DNA from: Brachynemurus nebulosus
Lineage: Eukaryota; Arthropoda; Insecta; Neuroptera; Myrmeleontidae
DNA length: 64,000 bases
Reading direction: 5' to 3'
NCBI GenBank assembly: GCA_035578155.1
Contig: JAPWDM010000016.1
Coordinates: 7,500,005-7,564,004 of the forward strand
Under the pieces are notes generated by a model that worked only from the letters and a program-made list of their open reading frames with translations, was not told where the DNA came from and ran no database searches. Shown here piece after piece: positions 62,359 through 64,000 of the stretch. A program made the position numbers and the translations under genes. The number at the start of each line of letters is the position of its first letter. Position 1 is the first letter of the stretch.

Positions 62359-63630
62359 TCAGGGTGACCACTTTTTCGCAAGATCAAAATTTCTCTGAAT
62401 TTTCTAGGTTTTCCAGACAATATTTTAGTTTTTCCCTGACTATACTTACATCATAAAACTACGAATAAAAAATGTAATTTGTAACGAATTTAAAAAAAAA
62501 AGAAGATTGTTTTGCTTTATACCGTGTAAATATATTGATGAGCAAAAAAAAAAAAAAAACAACATTTACAGAATGCCTAAATTATATTACGCCGGAGCCT
62601 GGACGGACCACCGCCCCCTTAGTCCACCTTATATAATATTATCTCGTTGACCACAGATAATATTATAGAAGTAGAATCTGACAAAAAGATGATAGGTCAA
62701 GAAACTGATATTTACTAAAAACAGATCCTTATTATATATATCCAATCAGGGCCGTACCTAGGTCCTGAGGGGCCCCGCGGCAGAAAGTACATTCGGGGCC
62801 CCTACGCCGCTCCGGGTAAAAACCAAAAATTCCGCCCAAAAAGCGGCCTTTTTTTGCTTTCCAGTCGTTTGCTGTCCTAATTTTACAGAAATACCGCCCT
62901 TAAAATTTGCCAAGAAATTTAAAATTTCTTGATTCTCTTCGAGGCCCCCTTTAGATGGGGGGCTCGGGGCAATGCTCCGACTGCCCCAGCCTAATTACGG
63001 ACCTGCATCCAATCAATCGAAAGTTATTGTATCTTACCTATAATAGATTCTCAAATTGAGCTTATAGAAAACAAATTATTTATATTTAGTTGATTTGCAT
63101 TTAATCACATCTGATAACCGAATAATCTCGCTGTCGTGCATTTGAAGGAGTAATTTTCTTATTAAAAATGCTAAACCTCAAGTTAATTTAATTTTTGCCT
63201 ATGTTATCAACATAAGTGATTGTACACATAAAATTTTTGTCTCCCTTTACTTTGTGTATTTTCGTATATAAAAGAGATGAAGATAATCGACATAATATCT
63301 ATTTTAAATTTTCTAAAAAAGAACAAAAATATAATATAGACATATTTTTAACAATGTATTGCTAAAACTGAAATTTATTTGTCGAAATTCGATAACGGTT
63401 AAATATTTGAATTTCAATTGTTACATTCTGTTTTTTTACTACTGGATTGGTTGTTAAAAAAAATACAATTATTTTAAAAAATATACTTATAATTCCTGTC
63501 TTAAAAATAACTCGAATATCAAAGATGAAAAAATTCCCTGAATTCAACGAAATTTCCCTGATATTTCCCTGACTACCTAAGTTCCCTGATTTTTCAAAGT
63601 TTTCCAGATTTTCCAGAAAGTGACCACCTG
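62359..63630. mobile_element. DNA transposon inserted in the foldback arm
   Basis: The ends TCAGGGTGACCACTTTTTCG and the complement of AGAAAGTGACCACCTG are inverted. The left arm of the foldback supplies the empty site (TATTTTATATCTAAAC), showing that TATAT was duplicated. The subterminal regions repeat TTTCCCTGA and TTTTCCAGA motifs. No transposase. Confidence 0.8.
62747..63005. mobile_element. hAT-type MITE, nested third level
   Basis: The ends CAGGGCCGTACCTAGG and the complement of CCTAATTACGGACCTG pair. The flanks TATCCAAT and CATCCAAT match at 7 of 8 bases. It is GC-rich (GGGGCCCC tracts) and non-coding. Confidence 0.8.
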
Positions 63631-63905
63631 TATATCTAAACAAGCCCACTAATGTGGCTACAACACCGAGTGCCACTAGAGCCCCTTGTATTTAAATCCT
63701 TAAATTAGACTTACTTGGCCCAATTTTGCGAAATATTTTTAGACATATATTTACTAACTCAAAGGCGTAGATTTCAAAAATCTATGTCTCATTTTGGTCC
63801 AAGGTCGCGTTTTGTATGTTTTTATAGGTCATTTAGAATTTTTTGCAAATATCTTCTTCTAAACACCATGTTTTGGAGCTCTTATGGAGCTCTTAGAACC
63901 CTACA

Positions 63906-63908
<3 letters not shown>

Positions 63909-63973
<65 letters not shown>
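63909..63973. repeat. (TA)n microsatellite
   Basis: An AT run abutting the outer end of the foldback's right arm. The left arm also ends in a short TATATAT run (60989-60996). Confidence 0.95.
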
Positions 63974-63976
<3 letters not shown>

Positions 63977-64000
63977 TAGCGGAAATAATTAAAGGATCAA

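Larger units (their letters stand above)
60990..63915. mobile_element. Giant foldback element, arms about 730 bases, with nested insertions
   Basis: The left arm (60990-61712) matches the reverse complement of 61911-62358 plus 63631-63915. The outer ends share TGCATGTAGGGTTCTAAGAG; the inner ends share CATTTTAAA and TCCAGCCAT blocks. The right inner block is duplicated (61861-61905 and 61911-61957). The loop of about 150-200 bases is non-coding. A 1.27-kb element splits the right arm. Confidence 0.85.

Noticed and set aside
63362..63676. 104-codon minus-strand frame
   Set aside because: It crosses the boundary between the inserted element (ending 63630) and the foldback arm, and its first part consists of the repeated TTTCCCTGA motifs.

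Overview
This window is AT-rich animal nuclear DNA and almost certainly comes from an insect. The reasons are arthropod-style core promoters (a TATA box about 30 bases before a TCAGT/TTAGT initiator), short GT-AG introns, and a dense mix of Tc1/mariner, pogo/Tigger, hAT, PIF/Harbinger, piggyBac-like and P-superfamily remnants with tRNA-like SINE modules. A hemipteran-like genome would fit, but the sequence does not prove the order. There is no bacterial gene organisation.

Host-type genes are few. Two minus-strand exons (51394-51185 and 49822-49403) encode the C-terminal half of an ACBD4/5-like acyl-CoA-binding protein: an acidic tract, an FFAT-like VAP-binding motif, a coiled coil and a tail anchor. 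The acyl-CoA-binding domain itself was not seen and is probably further upstream. Two intronless genes, at 14410-14898 (minus) and 23328-23840 (plus), are divergent members of one protein family of 160-170 residues. Their shared residues include D-[IF]-Q-G near the N-terminus, A-R-W-x3-N-x-H-G in the middle and C-x2-H-S-x3-C-x2-E-N at the end. I recognise this as a family of uncharacterised proteins but know no function. Each copy has its own TATA/initiator promoter, and the plus-strand copy has had its upstream region split by a hAT-type MITE. This pair is my best candidate for an undescribed system.

The rest is a nested transposon landscape. 1-14 kb holds a dispersed family with GGAGATTAGACAAGGAG ends, the C-terminal half of a P-element-like transposase, a decayed mariner, a long palindrome and a tandem array of about 214 bases. 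17-31 kb holds two copies of a 1.4-kb element with CCCAGTGAACAT ends, a tRNA-like module and a core inverted between copies, plus a hAT element and a Tc1-like deletion derivative. 32-47 kb holds pogo-like, Harbinger-like and hAT elements with clear target-site duplications, a pogo transposase N-terminus interrupted by a hAT MITE, a tandem duplication giving a filled/empty-site pair, a Tc1 tail and a THAP fragment. 55-64 kb is dominated by large foldback elements, one carrying two further nested insertions. (TA)n microsatellites recur, several of them in the loops of inverted repeats.

All boundaries were read by eye. Those with matching target-site duplications are exact to a base or two; those of palindromes and old repeats are approximate. 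Unless stated otherwise, no coding sequence was recognised in the intergenic stretches.
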